Source of the DNA: [Eubacterium] yurii subsp. margaretiae ATCC 43715
Lineage (GTDB): Bacteria; Bacillota; Clostridia; Peptostreptococcales; Filifactoraceae
Direction: 5' to 3'
Assembly (NCBI GenBank): GCA_000146855.1
Contig: GL405246.1
Coordinates: 1,056,154 to 1,100,967, forward strand
DNA length: 44,814 nucleotides
Part shown: piece after piece, positions 33,401 to 41,185 of the stretch
Numbering within the stretch: the first letter of the stretch is position 1
Layout of the letters: every line of letters starts with the position of its first letter
Position numbers and translations under genes: made by a program
The notes under the pieces: generated by a model
Seen by the model: the letters and a program-made list of their open reading frames with translations, nothing else
Told to the model about the DNA's origin: nothing
The model's database searches: none

Positions 33401-34117
33401 TTTATTTTCAAATTTTACCTCATCTATTATTGTATTAAATGTTGTATGCCTACAGTGATCTGACCAATATGTGTCTATAACCCTTATTTCTGTAATTGTA
33501 GGATTTCTCTTTTCACCTTTAAAATAATCACGACACATCATCAAATCATTGATATCCATAGCAAGGGAAAGTATTTTATGGAAGTCTTCTAACTGTTTAT
33601 CATCAAAATCTATGAAATTGTCAATTACTTCCACTGCTTTTCCGCTTTCATAGTGAGTGATTATAGACTTTGGTGTATCAAGGCTTGCCTCTCTTGATTC
33701 TACAGGATTTATCACATACTTTTTGATTTTGTTGATATCTTCCTTCGAAATATCACCATAGAGGCAAAATATCTTTGCAAAATTCACTATAGGCATCTGT
33801 CCATTTGAGATTATCTGTATACACTGCATGGCAGAGTCTGCCCTTTGGTCAAATTGTCCGGGCAAGGCTTCCACTGCAAAAACAAGGGAAGTATCTACAT
33901 TTAAATTCTTGCTGACTATATCCAACTGAGGCTCAGAAAATATTGTCTTTATTGAATATTCAAAGGACTGTTCACTGATATTTTCAACATAATATCTATT
34001 TATTATTCGTATTTTTTCAAGATTTTTTATTCCAAGAAATGTATGGCAATCAGATAGTAAACTCTTTGCTTCGCTTGCAAATTCTTCTTTTTTTTCTACA
34101 AATACCTGATAAAGCAT
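30425..34117 (-). CDS. purL: Phosphoribosylformylglycinamidine synthase (single chain)
   Basis: This 1230-residue enzyme performs step 4 of purine synthesis, FGAR to FGAM, with glutamine and ATP. It is the clostridial single-chain form. The synthetase core includes FKNETHNHPTEIEPFGGA and a second AIRS-like half. The C-terminal class I glutaminase domain has IPGGFSAGDEPDG, the nucleophile in GICNGFQ and the histidine in SHGEGRF. The glutaminase therefore looks active, in contrast to that of PurF in this operon. The ATG shares one base with the purD stop (TAATG), so translation is coupled. It is the last gene of the operon. Confidence 0.95.
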   Translation of the reverse strand: MLYQVFVEKKEEFASEAKSLLSDCHTFLGIKNLEKIRIINRYYVENISEQSFEYSIKTIFSEPQLDIVSKNLNVDTSLVFAVEALPGQFDQRADSAMQCIQIISNGQMPIVNFAKIFCLYGDISKEDINKIKKYVINPVESREASLDTPKSIITHYESGKAVEVIDNFIDFDDKQLEDFHKILSLAMDINDLMMCRDYFKGEKRNPTITEIRVIDTYWSDHCRHTTFNTIIDEVKFENKLIEQTYNQYLKLRDELNIKKPITLMDIGTISAKYFKKTGILKNLDESEEVNACTVKIDVNVNGKKEPYLLLFKNETHNHPTEIEPFGGAATCIGGAIRDPLSGRAYVYAAMRVTGVGNPLTSIDKTIVGKLPQRKIVTGATAGYSSYGNQVGVTTGLVDEIYHDGYLAKHMEIGAVIAAAPEKNVVREKPKSGDVVILLGGATGRDGIGGATGSSKSHDESSVETCGAQVQKGNAPQERKIQRLFRSEEACRMIKRCNDFGAGGVAVAIGELTDGLDINLNGVPKKYEGLDATELAISESQERMAVVVQNKDKERFLELAAEENIQATVVATVKEDPYLTMYYDDTKVVHISRSFLDTNGAEKHIKITTESPKFLEEKRSYNFKEDYINMLSDLNICSKRGLNERFDSNIGSNTVLLPFGGKNQLSPIQAMVHKVSVEKDDTSTCSIMSYGYNPFISEKSPFHGAYMAVVDSLCKIVAVGGGYDNIYLSFQEYFENLEKDEKRWGKPLSSLLGAFKAQMDYKLAAIGGKDSMSGTFENLTVPPTLVSFAVTTQEIDNIISPEFKKSGNSVYFIKAEFDDNHLPKAENLREIFDKISKLIKEKKIISAYAVGMGGVAEAIYKMSIGNYLGFEFNDTLDIQDIFKQNFASFLVEVEDDIEIGVAIGKIVDTPHISYKNEIISLDEMSKGYEEKLESIYSCNINQSKNEEMISPEYKVNAWSSAGIKVAKPKVVIPVFPGTNCEYDTAKAVERAGATAEIFVIKNLNSDMLKKSIEDFAKIIDASQVILIPGGFSAGDEPDGSAKFITAFFRNELIKDKVTDFLDNKGNLMAGICNGFQALIKLGLLPYGKIMDSDEESPTLTYNKIGRHQAMIVRTKLISNKSPWFSQAELGKVYNVPISHGEGRFIASDDEIQELFKNGQVATQYVDFEGNPTDKIKFNPNGSMYAIESITSFDGRIIGKMGHSERIGYGLYKNLPGDYDMKLFESAVKYFK

Positions 34118-35391
34118 TATTTTTCCTCCATTTCTTTTTTCAAGGCTTTCTTCCCTATGTCTTTTCTATAGTAAGAATTTTCAAAATCTATTTGTTTAAG
34201 CATATCATATGATTTTTCTATTGCGGCTTTAAGAGTTGTGTCTACCCCTGTTACTCCGAGCACTCTGCCTGAATTTGTATATAGTTTGCCGTCTTTTTCT
34301 ATTGCTCCGGCAAAATATACATTATCCAGTATTTCATCAGGTACATTTATTTCAAAGCCCTTATCGTATTTTTCAGGATAACCGTCTGAAGCCATTATTA
34401 CACAACAAGCACTATTATCAGAAAATCCCACATCTACATCTGAGAGATTTCCCTTTGTTACAGCTTGCATTATTGTTAGTAAATCGCTATTTAATAGCGG
34501 GAGCACTACCTGAGTCTCAGGATCTCCGAACCTACAGTTGTACTCTATAACCTTTACACCATCATCAGTTATGATAAGACCGAAGTAAAGACAGCCTTTA
34601 AAAGTCCTGTTTTCACTATTCATTGCATTAATTGTAGGTATGAATATTTTTTCCATACACTGCTTTGCAATCTCTTTTGTGTAACATGGATTAGGGGCGA
34701 TAGTTCCCATACCTCCGGTGTTTACACCTTTGTCATCATCCTTGCTAAGCTTGTGATCCATTGATGAAATCATAGGAACTATTGTTTTTCCGTCTGTAAA
34801 AGTCAATACAGATACTTCCACACCTGTCAAAAATTCTTCTATTACAATATTCTCTCCACTTTTACCGAATTTTTTGTCAAGCATTGAGGCTTTTATTGCG
34901 GATATAGCTTCTTCTTTATCTTGAGCTATAGTTACTCCCTTACCAAGCGCCAAGCCGTCAGCCTTTATTACAACAGGCATAGCCATAGTTTCTAAGTATT
35001 TTAAAGCAGATTCATAATCAGAAAATGTCTCATAGCTTGCAGTAGGAATATTGTACTTTTTCATAAGATTTTTGGAAAATATCTTGCTACCTTCAATTAT
35101 TGCAGATTTTTTTTCCGGACCGAAACATTCTATACCACTTTCTTGTAGTATGTCCACAAGACCAAGCACAAGAGGATCATCAGGAGACACTATACAATAG
35201 TCAATCTTATTTTCAATAACAAATTTTTTTATATTTTCAAGGTCAGTAGGGGATATATCTATGCAAATTGCGTCTGCTTTCATTCCGGCGTTTCCCGGTA
35301 GGGCATATATTTTTTCTACAGACTTATTTTCTTTGATTTTTTTGATGATGGCATGTTCTCTACCGCCACCACCTATTATTGCTATATTCAC
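34117..35391 (-). CDS. purD: Phosphoribosylamine-glycine ligase
   Basis: This 424-residue ATP-grasp enzyme joins phosphoribosylamine and glycine with ATP (step 2). The N-terminal GGGGREHAI (7-15), the ATP-grasp segment VIKADGLALGKGV, and the metal-binding EYNCRFGDPETQ are intact. The start is GTG 35391, 7 bases after AGGAGG. The stop overlaps the purL ATG by one base. purD lies 12 bases after the purH-type gene. Confidence 0.95.
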   Translation of the reverse strand: MNIAIIGGGGREHAIIKKIKENKSVEKIYALPGNAGMKADAICIDISPTDLENIKKFVIENKIDYCIVSPDDPLVLGLVDILQESGIECFGPEKKSAIIEGSKIFSKNLMKKYNIPTASYETFSDYESALKYLETMAMPVVIKADGLALGKGVTIAQDKEEAISAIKASMLDKKFGKSGENIVIEEFLTGVEVSVLTFTDGKTIVPMISSMDHKLSKDDDKGVNTGGMGTIAPNPCYTKEIAKQCMEKIFIPTINAMNSENRTFKGCLYFGLIITDDGVKVIEYNCRFGDPETQVVLPLLNSDLLTIMQAVTKGNLSDVDVGFSDNSACCVIMASDGYPEKYDKGFEINVPDEILDNVYFAGAIEKDGKLYTNSGRVLGVTGVDTTLKAAIEKSYDMLKQIDFENSYYRKDIGKKALKKEMEEK

Positions 35392-35403
35392 AACAGCCTC
35401 CTA

Positions 35404-36588
35404 TCAATGGTGAAACAATCTCAGGTTTGTAAATACACTGACCATATTATATTCATCGCAAGTTTCTATTACCTTATTGTCATTTACTGAGCCTCCGACC
35501 TGGATAATGTATCTTACTCCGCTTTTTTTCGCCCTTATAATATTGTCTGAAAATGGGAAAAAGGCATCTGAGCCAAGTATTACATTATCAAGATTTGACA
35601 GATATTCACTTATTTCTTCTTGAGTTAGGACCTCAGGTCTTTTTTCAAAATACTTTTGCCATATTTTGTCTGCACATACATCTTCTTCATTTTTATTGAT
35701 ATAATTTTCAATTACGTTATCTCTTGTAGCCCTTGATATATCGGATTTAAAACTTAAATTCAAAACTTTGGGGTGCTGACGCAAAAACCATGTATCTGAT
35801 TTTGAGCCTGCAAGTCTGGTACAATGTATCCTTGACTGCTGTCCTGCCCCTATGCCTGTAGTTTGTCCTTCAAAAGTAAAACAAACAGAGTTTGACTGAG
35901 TATATTTCAGAGTAATCATTGAAAGCAAAAAGTCTCTTTTTACCTTATCAGGCAAATCTTTGTTTTTTGTAACTATATTTTCAAGCAAGCTTTCATCTAT
36001 AGGGCAGTCATTTTTATCCTGTTCAAATATCACACCGAAGACCTGTTTAATTTCTTTGGATGAAGCCTTGTAATTCTCATCAATTTTAATAATATTATAT
36101 CTTCCTTTTTTCTTTGCTTTAAGAATTTTAAGAGCTTCATCATCATAAGATGGAGCAATTATACCGTCTGAAACCTCACGAGAGATAATCTTTGCAACTG
36201 TAACATCACATTTATCTGATAAGGCTATGAAATCTCCAAATGATGACATCCTGTCAGTGCCTCTTGCTCTTGCATAGGCACAGGCAATAGGAGAGTCATC
36301 GAGATTATCTATGTCATCTACAAAACAGGCTCTTTTCAAGTTTTCATCAAGCTTTATTCCAAGTGCTACCGAAGTAGGGCTGACATGCTTGAAAGAGGTT
36401 GCGCAGGGCAAGTTTAACGCTTGTTTGACTTCTTTTACAAGCTGATAAGCGTTAAAGGCATCTAAGAAATTAATATATCCTGGATTTCCGTTTAGGATTT
36501 CAAATGGTAAATCAGCATCATCTTTCATATATAGTCTCGCTGATTTTTGATTGGGATTGCATCCGTATTTAAGTTGAAATTCTTTCAT
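35404..36588 (-). CDS. purH: Stand-alone AICAR transformylase (PurH C-terminal type)
   Basis: This 394-residue protein corresponds to the formyltransferase half of PurH, which transfers a formyl group from 10-formyl-THF to AICAR (step 9). The catalytic Lys-His pair is present in SFKHVSPTSVALG. The N-terminal MGS-like IMP cyclohydrolase domain of ordinary PurH (about 200 residues) is absent, and the length fits the short clostridial form. The missing cyclohydrolase activity is supplied by the gene just upstream. AGGAG lies 6 bases before the ATG. Confidence 0.93.
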   Translation of the reverse strand: MKEFQLKYGCNPNQKSARLYMKDDADLPFEILNGNPGYINFLDAFNAYQLVKEVKQALNLPCATSFKHVSPTSVALGIKLDENLKRACFVDDIDNLDDSPIACAYARARGTDRMSSFGDFIALSDKCDVTVAKIISREVSDGIIAPSYDDEALKILKAKKKGRYNIIKIDENYKASSKEIKQVFGVIFEQDKNDCPIDESLLENIVTKNKDLPDKVKRDFLLSMITLKYTQSNSVCFTFEGQTTGIGAGQQSRIHCTRLAGSKSDTWFLRQHPKVLNLSFKSDISRATRDNVIENYINKNEEDVCADKIWQKYFEKRPEVLTQEEISEYLSNLDNVILGSDAFFPFSDNIIRAKKSGVRYIIQVGGSVNDNKVIETCDEYNMVSVFTNLRLFHH

Positions 36589-36596
36589 AAAAACTC

Positions 36597-37310
36597 CTAA
36601 AGATTTTTATTTATCATTTTATTTGTAAATGTATTATTTTTTAAATCAATATATCTGACATATAGAGCTATCTTATTTTCAAAATTTAAGCTTTCCCATA
36701 TTGAATTTGCAAAGTCATTAATGTCATTAGGAATACTTATTTTCAAAGGTTCACCTGTGAATGAAATAAGAGGGTTTGCGTCCATATAGGTGTGTATGAA
36801 ATGACCTGTATTATCAAGAGCTTCATAATTATAGAAAAATCTGTCACAAGCAGCCCCTTGCGAGTCAGCACTTTTTAATATACTTAATTTATAAGTAATT
36901 TCGTCATCTTCTATATTCACAAGTCCACTTATCCTTGGTGTGAAGTTAGGAGAATCAGGTTCAAACTTTCTTAAAAAAAGTGAGTCTTCAAAACTTCTAT
37001 TATTTTTAAGTCCGTCATAAATAGTATCTGTATGGTCTCCGTTTGTAACAATTATAGATTTTTCAAAGGTTTTGATTGCCGGATATATTATAAGCCTTGG
37101 ATCTTCAACCTTGCTTTCATCAAAGGCTCTAGTAAATACATCTCCATTTCTTTCTTCTAATATCCTGTTTCTGCTGTTTTGACTTCTTCCACTTAGGAAA
37201 TAAGCTAAGCAAAGCTTGTTGTTTCCGCTTTTTCCTATGATTATTCCTCTACCGGGATAAGAGTTAGTTTTTAGCAGATTTTCTATCTTAGCAATATTTT
37301 TCGTCTGCAA
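36597..37310 (-). CDS. purO: PurO-type IMP cyclohydrolase
   Basis: This 237-residue protein belongs to the IMP cyclohydrolase family first described in methanogens (PurO), which closes the ring of FAICAR to IMP (step 10). Recognisable segments are YPGRGIIIGK near the start and PNFTPRISG, with ADSQGAACDRFFYNYE further on. It replaces the MGS domain of bifunctional PurH and sits 8 bases before the stand-alone transformylase. The start is TTG 37310: AAAGGAGA lies 7 bases upstream inside purN, and the reading frame overlaps the end of purN by 23 bases, so translation is probably coupled. Confidence 0.9.
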   Translation of the reverse strand: MQTKNIAKIENLLKTNSYPGRGIIIGKSGNNKLCLAYFLSGRSQNSRNRILEERNGDVFTRAFDESKVEDPRLIIYPAIKTFEKSIIVTNGDHTDTIYDGLKNNRSFEDSLFLRKFEPDSPNFTPRISGLVNIEDDEITYKLSILKSADSQGAACDRFFYNYEALDNTGHFIHTYMDANPLISFTGEPLKISIPNDINDFANSIWESLNFENKIALYVRYIDLKNNTFTNKMINKNL

Positions 37311-37926
37311 TTTTATTCTCCTTTAAAATTTGCTTGCATACTTTTTCAACAGAAAGAGGTAATATCTTCCATTCAGCTTCTTGCATTACTCTTTCTTGCA
37401 AGGATTTTGGCGTATCGTCTTTTTTTACCTTTACGCTTTTTTGCATGATTATTTCTCCGCCGTCAGGAATCTCGTTTACAAAATGTGTAGTTGCTCCTGT
37501 TACTTTCACGCCTTTTTTCAGTGCAGCCTCATGTACCTTGATACCGTAATATCCTTCCCCGCAAAATGACGGTATCAAAGAAGGGTGTACATTGATTATC
37601 CTGTCCTTGAATGTATGAATGAAGATATCATCAACTATAGTTAAAAAACCAGCCATAACTATCAAATCTATGTCGTTTTTTTTCAGTATATCTATCATAG
37701 ATTGTTCAAAGTCGTCTGGGTGAGACTTTTTAGTAACGACATAAGTTGCTATATTATTTTTCTTTGCCCTCTCAAGAGCGTAGGCATCTTCATTATTGGA
37801 TAACACCAGTTTTATTATTCCGTTTTTTATGACTTTGGAGTCTATCAATGCCTGAAGATTGGTGCCACCACCTGAAACCATAACAGCAATATTTACTTTT
37901 TTCTTTTCGTTTAGTTTCTTAGACAT
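37288..37926 (-). CDS. purN: Phosphoribosylglycinamide formyltransferase
   Basis: This 212-residue GAR transformylase uses 10-formyl-THF (step 3). Motifs are MVSGGGTNLQALID near the start, and the catalytic Asn and His in INVHPSLIPSF with Asp in PDGGEI. Length is normal. It lies 9 bases after purM and overlaps purO by 23 bases. Confidence 0.95.
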   Translation of the reverse strand: MSKKLNEKKKVNIAVMVSGGGTNLQALIDSKVIKNGIIKLVLSNNEDAYALERAKKNNIATYVVTKKSHPDDFEQSMIDILKKNDIDLIVMAGFLTIVDDIFIHTFKDRIINVHPSLIPSFCGEGYYGIKVHEAALKKGVKVTGATTHFVNEIPDGGEIIMQKSVKVKKDDTPKSLQERVMQEAEWKILPLSVEKVCKQILKENKIADEKYC

Positions 37927-37935
37927 ATCATATTC

Positions 37936-38979
37936 CTATATCATTTTTATTTTTTCTTCATCTTTTATTATTTGACCGATGACATAAGCATTTTCGCCGT
38001 TAGATTTCAAAATTTCAAGAGCTTTATCCACGTCATCTTTTCCAACTATAACGGTCATTCCTACTCCCATATTAAAGGTATTAAACATATCTCTTATATT
38101 AATATTTCCTTTTTTGGAAATTAGATTAAAAATAGGGAGAATATTAATTCTATCTTGGACTATTTCAGCGCACAAAGCATCAGGTATAGAACGGGGTATG
38201 TTTTCGTAAAAACCACCACCGGTTATATGTGATATACCTTTGACATTTACTTCTTCAATGAGCTTTAGTATAGCTTTTACATATATTTTTGTAGGTGTGA
38301 GCAGACAAGAAGCTATAGATTGACCATTTAATTCATCAAGAGGAGATATTATATCAGAGTTTTCTACATCAAAAACCTTTCTTACCAAAGAAAATCCGTT
38401 GGAATGTACTCCACTTGAAGGTAGAGCTATGATAACATCACTTTCTTTCATCTTTGAATTATCTATTATCTTGTCCTTATCTACTATGCCTGTACAATAT
38501 CCTGCCAAATCATACTCTTCATCAGGATAAAATCCAGGCATCTCAGCAGTTTCCCCGCCTATGAGTGCACAGTCCGACTCTACGCAGGCATCGCAGACTC
38601 CCTTTACTATTTGCTCTATCTTTTCAGGAACATTTTTGCCACAGGCTATATAGTCAAGAAAATACAGCGGTTTAGCTCCACAGCAAATAATGTCGTTGAC
38701 ACACATTGCTACGCAGTCAATTCCTATTGTATCGTGCTTATCAAGTAAAAAGGCAAGCTTCAGCTTTGTGCCTACGCCGTCGGTTCCACTCACAAGGACA
38801 GGTTTTTTTATACCCGTAAGATCCAGCTCAAACAAGCCTCCAAAACCGCCAACATCTGAAAACACTCCCTTGGTAAGTGTTCTTGCAATGTGAGTTTTCA
38901 TCAGTTCTACAGCCTTATATCCTGCAGTTATGTCTACTCCGGCATCCTTATATGCCTTAGAATATGAATTTTCGCTCAT
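37936..38979 (-). CDS. purM: Phosphoribosylformylglycinamidine cyclo-ligase
   Basis: This 347-residue AIR synthetase closes the imidazole ring with ATP (step 5). Characteristic segments are SGTDGVGTKLKLA, GGETAEMPGFY and ITGGGFYENIPR. Length is normal. Its AAAAAGGAG ribosome site is formed by the last sense codons of purF, and only 3 bases separate the two genes. Confidence 0.96.
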   Translation of the reverse strand: MSENSYSKAYKDAGVDITAGYKAVELMKTHIARTLTKGVFSDVGGFGGLFELDLTGIKKPVLVSGTDGVGTKLKLAFLLDKHDTIGIDCVAMCVNDIICCGAKPLYFLDYIACGKNVPEKIEQIVKGVCDACVESDCALIGGETAEMPGFYPDEEYDLAGYCTGIVDKDKIIDNSKMKESDVIIALPSSGVHSNGFSLVRKVFDVENSDIISPLDELNGQSIASCLLTPTKIYVKAILKLIEEVNVKGISHITGGGFYENIPRSIPDALCAEIVQDRINILPIFNLISKKGNINIRDMFNTFNMGVGMTVIVGKDDVDKALEILKSNGENAYVIGQIIKDEEKIKMI

Positions 38980-38982
38980 AGT

Positions 38983-40407
38983 TTACTCCTTTTTATTCCA
39001 ACAGTAGGTACATAATTTGTCCTTATCCAAACCTATTGCCCTAATCAAGCCATCAAGAGACTGAAAAGCAAGAGACGCAAGGTGTAATCTCTTGCAGATT
39101 GCGTCAAGCATATTTTTTCCTCTTTGAGTAGATGAGTCTGAATACTCATCAATATGATTAAATCCTTCCTGTCCTTCCAATTCAAAAATTACCCTTCTTG
39201 TTATCAATTCCATGTCACTGTTAGAACGTGAAAAGTTGAGATATTTACAAGGATACATTATTGGTGGACAGGCAGAGCGAATGTGGACAGATTTAGCACC
39301 CTGCTCATACAAAAATTCTACAGTTTCTTTTAATTGAGTACCTCTTACAATGGAATCATCTACAAATAACAGGCTTTTATTACATATCAATTCCTTTACT
39401 GGTACCTGTTTCATCTTTGCTATCTTACTTCTGTCTGATTGATTGGTAGGGGTAAAACTCCTCGACCATGTTGGAGTATATTTAATAAAGGCTCTTGCAA
39501 AGGGTATATTACTTTCATTTGAATAGCCTATAGCATGCGGAGTTCCGGAATCAGGGACTCCACCGACATAGTCAATATTGTTTTTGTTGAATTGCAATCT
39601 GTCATACTCAGCAAGTATTATTCCATTTTTGTATCTCATCATCTCTACGTTTATACCCTCATAATTGGAAGTAGGGTATCCGTAGTATGTCCACAAAAAG
39701 GAACATATTCTCATCTTTTCAAGTGGTGGAGATAGTTGTTTTATGCTTTCGTATGATATTTCAACTATTTCTCCAGGGCCAAGCTCTTTTTCATCCACAT
39801 ACTCTAATTTTTGGTAAGCAAAGGATTCAAATGAAACACAGTATCCATCTTCATTTTTTCCTATGAGTACAGGTAGTCTGCCATATTTATCACGTACTGC
39901 AATTATCTTTGCATCATCTTTAAGAATCAATATATTTGCAGTTCCTTCTATCTTGTCTCTCATAAACTTAATTCCGTCAACAAAATTATCTTTTTGGCTT
40001 ATAAGAGAGGCTATAAGTTCAGTGGTATTTACTTTTCCCCCTGTCATAGAATCAAAATGTCCACAAAAATTAAACAGGTACTCATCTATAAGTTGCTGGG
40101 CATTATTTACTATACCTATTACACAAATAGCATAAGAGCCTATTTTTGAGCGTATAAGTAGAGGTTGCGGGTCGTTGTCACTTATACAGCCTATGGCAGA
40201 GTTTCCTCTCATTTCTTCAAAAATTTTTTCAAATTTTGCACGAAAAGGAGTGTTTTCAATATTGTGAATATCACGTTGCAAGCCTTTTTCACTGTCAAAT
40301 ACCGCAATACCTGCTCTATGTGAACCCAAGTGTGAGTGGTAGTCAGTGCCGAAAAATATATCTGAAATAGCACTCTGTTTGCTTGCTACTCCAAAAAAAC
40401 CTCCCAT
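38983..40407 (-). CDS. purF: PurF-like amidophosphoribosyltransferase lacking the N-terminal nucleophile
   Basis: This 474-residue PurF relative would make phosphoribosylamine from PRPP (step 1). The phosphoribosyltransferase motif VDDSIVRGT (349-357) is intact. Four cysteines at C235, C387, C466 and C469 sit where the [4Fe-4S] ligands of Bacillus PurF lie. The N-terminal Ntn-glutaminase domain is altered: the protein starts MGGFFG instead of MCGI, so the catalytic cysteine is missing. The usual GHVRYST segment reads GCISDNDPQP. The start is firm (GGAGGAAAATAATG). It belongs to a branch of MGGFFG-type PurF-like proteins found in anaerobes. It may use free ammonia or an unrecognised glutaminase. 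It is the only purF candidate in the window. Confidence 0.88.
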   Translation of the reverse strand: MGGFFGVASKQSAISDIFFGTDYHSHLGSHRAGIAVFDSEKGLQRDIHNIENTPFRAKFEKIFEEMRGNSAIGCISDNDPQPLLIRSKIGSYAICVIGIVNNAQQLIDEYLFNFCGHFDSMTGGKVNTTELIASLISQKDNFVDGIKFMRDKIEGTANILILKDDAKIIAVRDKYGRLPVLIGKNEDGYCVSFESFAYQKLEYVDEKELGPGEIVEISYESIKQLSPPLEKMRICSFLWTYYGYPTSNYEGINVEMMRYKNGIILAEYDRLQFNKNNIDYVGGVPDSGTPHAIGYSNESNIPFARAFIKYTPTWSRSFTPTNQSDRSKIAKMKQVPVKELICNKSLLFVDDSIVRGTQLKETVEFLYEQGAKSVHIRSACPPIMYPCKYLNFSRSNSDMELITRRVIFELEGQEGFNHIDEYSDSSTQRGKNMLDAICKRLHLASLAFQSLDGLIRAIGLDKDKLCTYCWNKKE

Positions 40408-40621
40408 TATTTTCCTCCATTGCTTTAATAGACATTTTTTTAATATATTATAACTATAGATATTTTAAGATTTGCTTTCTTGTCTTAATTTATTTATAAA
40501 AAGCAATAGAATAAGCATATATATCAATATTTAAAATATTAAAATGTTTATAATTTTTAGTATGAGTAACTTCAATATGTTAAAAAAAATTAATAAAAAA
40601 GTCTAATATAAGAAATAGTTA
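40408..40621 (-). promoter_or_regulatory. Gap between purE and purF with a possible internal promoter
   Basis: These 214 AT-rich bases break the otherwise tight purine operon. On the minus strand a TATAAT near 40447 lies about 40 bases before purF, but without a good −35. No PurR box (CGAAC type) or purine riboswitch core was found, and no terminator is visible, so read-through from guaB-purE is possible. Confidence 0.35.
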
Positions 40622-41113
40622 TTAATTAAATCTTTGTGCAATATCTCTGTCTTTTTCAAGCACCTTTTTTTTGTCAGATAATCTGCGTTTAAGCAATTTA
40701 TCGTAAAGTGTTTCATCTTCTACAGATAATATCTGTATTGCGAGTAGTGCGGCATTAACTCCACCATTTATTGCTACTGTAGCTACAGGTATACCCGGAG
40801 GCATCTGTACAGTGGAAAGTAGGGCGTCCATACCGTCAAGATTTGTAGATTTGCATGGTATACCTATTACAGGCAAAACAGTATTTGCAGCTATGGCTCC
40901 AGCAAGATGAGCAGCCATACCTGCTGCACAAATTATCACGCCAAAGTTGTTATTTCTTGCATTTGATGAAAATTCGAGAGCTTTTTCAGGCGTCCTATGT
41001 GCAGAGTATACATGTACTTCATAGGGCACATCAAAATCTTTCAATGTTTGAATACTCTTTTCAATTATTGGTAAATCACTATCACTACCCATTAAAATTC
41101 CAACTTTTTTCAT
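40622..41113 (-). CDS. purE: 5-(carboxyamino)imidazole ribonucleotide mutase PurE
   Basis: This 163-residue PurE interconverts N5-CAIR and CAIR (step 6). GSDSD near residue 10, [12 protein letters not shown] and the [15 protein letters not shown] segment resemble the bacterial class I form. Class I PurE normally needs PurK, which is not in this window. [14 protein letters not shown] replaces the more usual AGGAAHLPGM sequence. ATG 41113 is preferred over ATG 41119 because AGGAG lies 7 bases from the former and one from the latter. It lies 72 bases after guaB. Confidence 0.93.
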   Translation of the reverse strand: MKKVGILMGSDSDLPIIEKSIQTLKDFDVPYEVHVYSAHRTPEKALEFSSNARNNNFGVIICAAGMAAHLAGAIAANTVLPVIGIPCKSTNLDGMDALLSTVQMPPGIPVATVAINGGVNAALLAIQILSVEDETLYDKLLKRRLSDKKKVLEKDRDIAQRFN

Positions 41114-41185
41114 AATCATCTCCTAATTATAAACTAACAAAAATATATAATAACATCAAAACTAATCTATGAAAGAACTGTAAAT

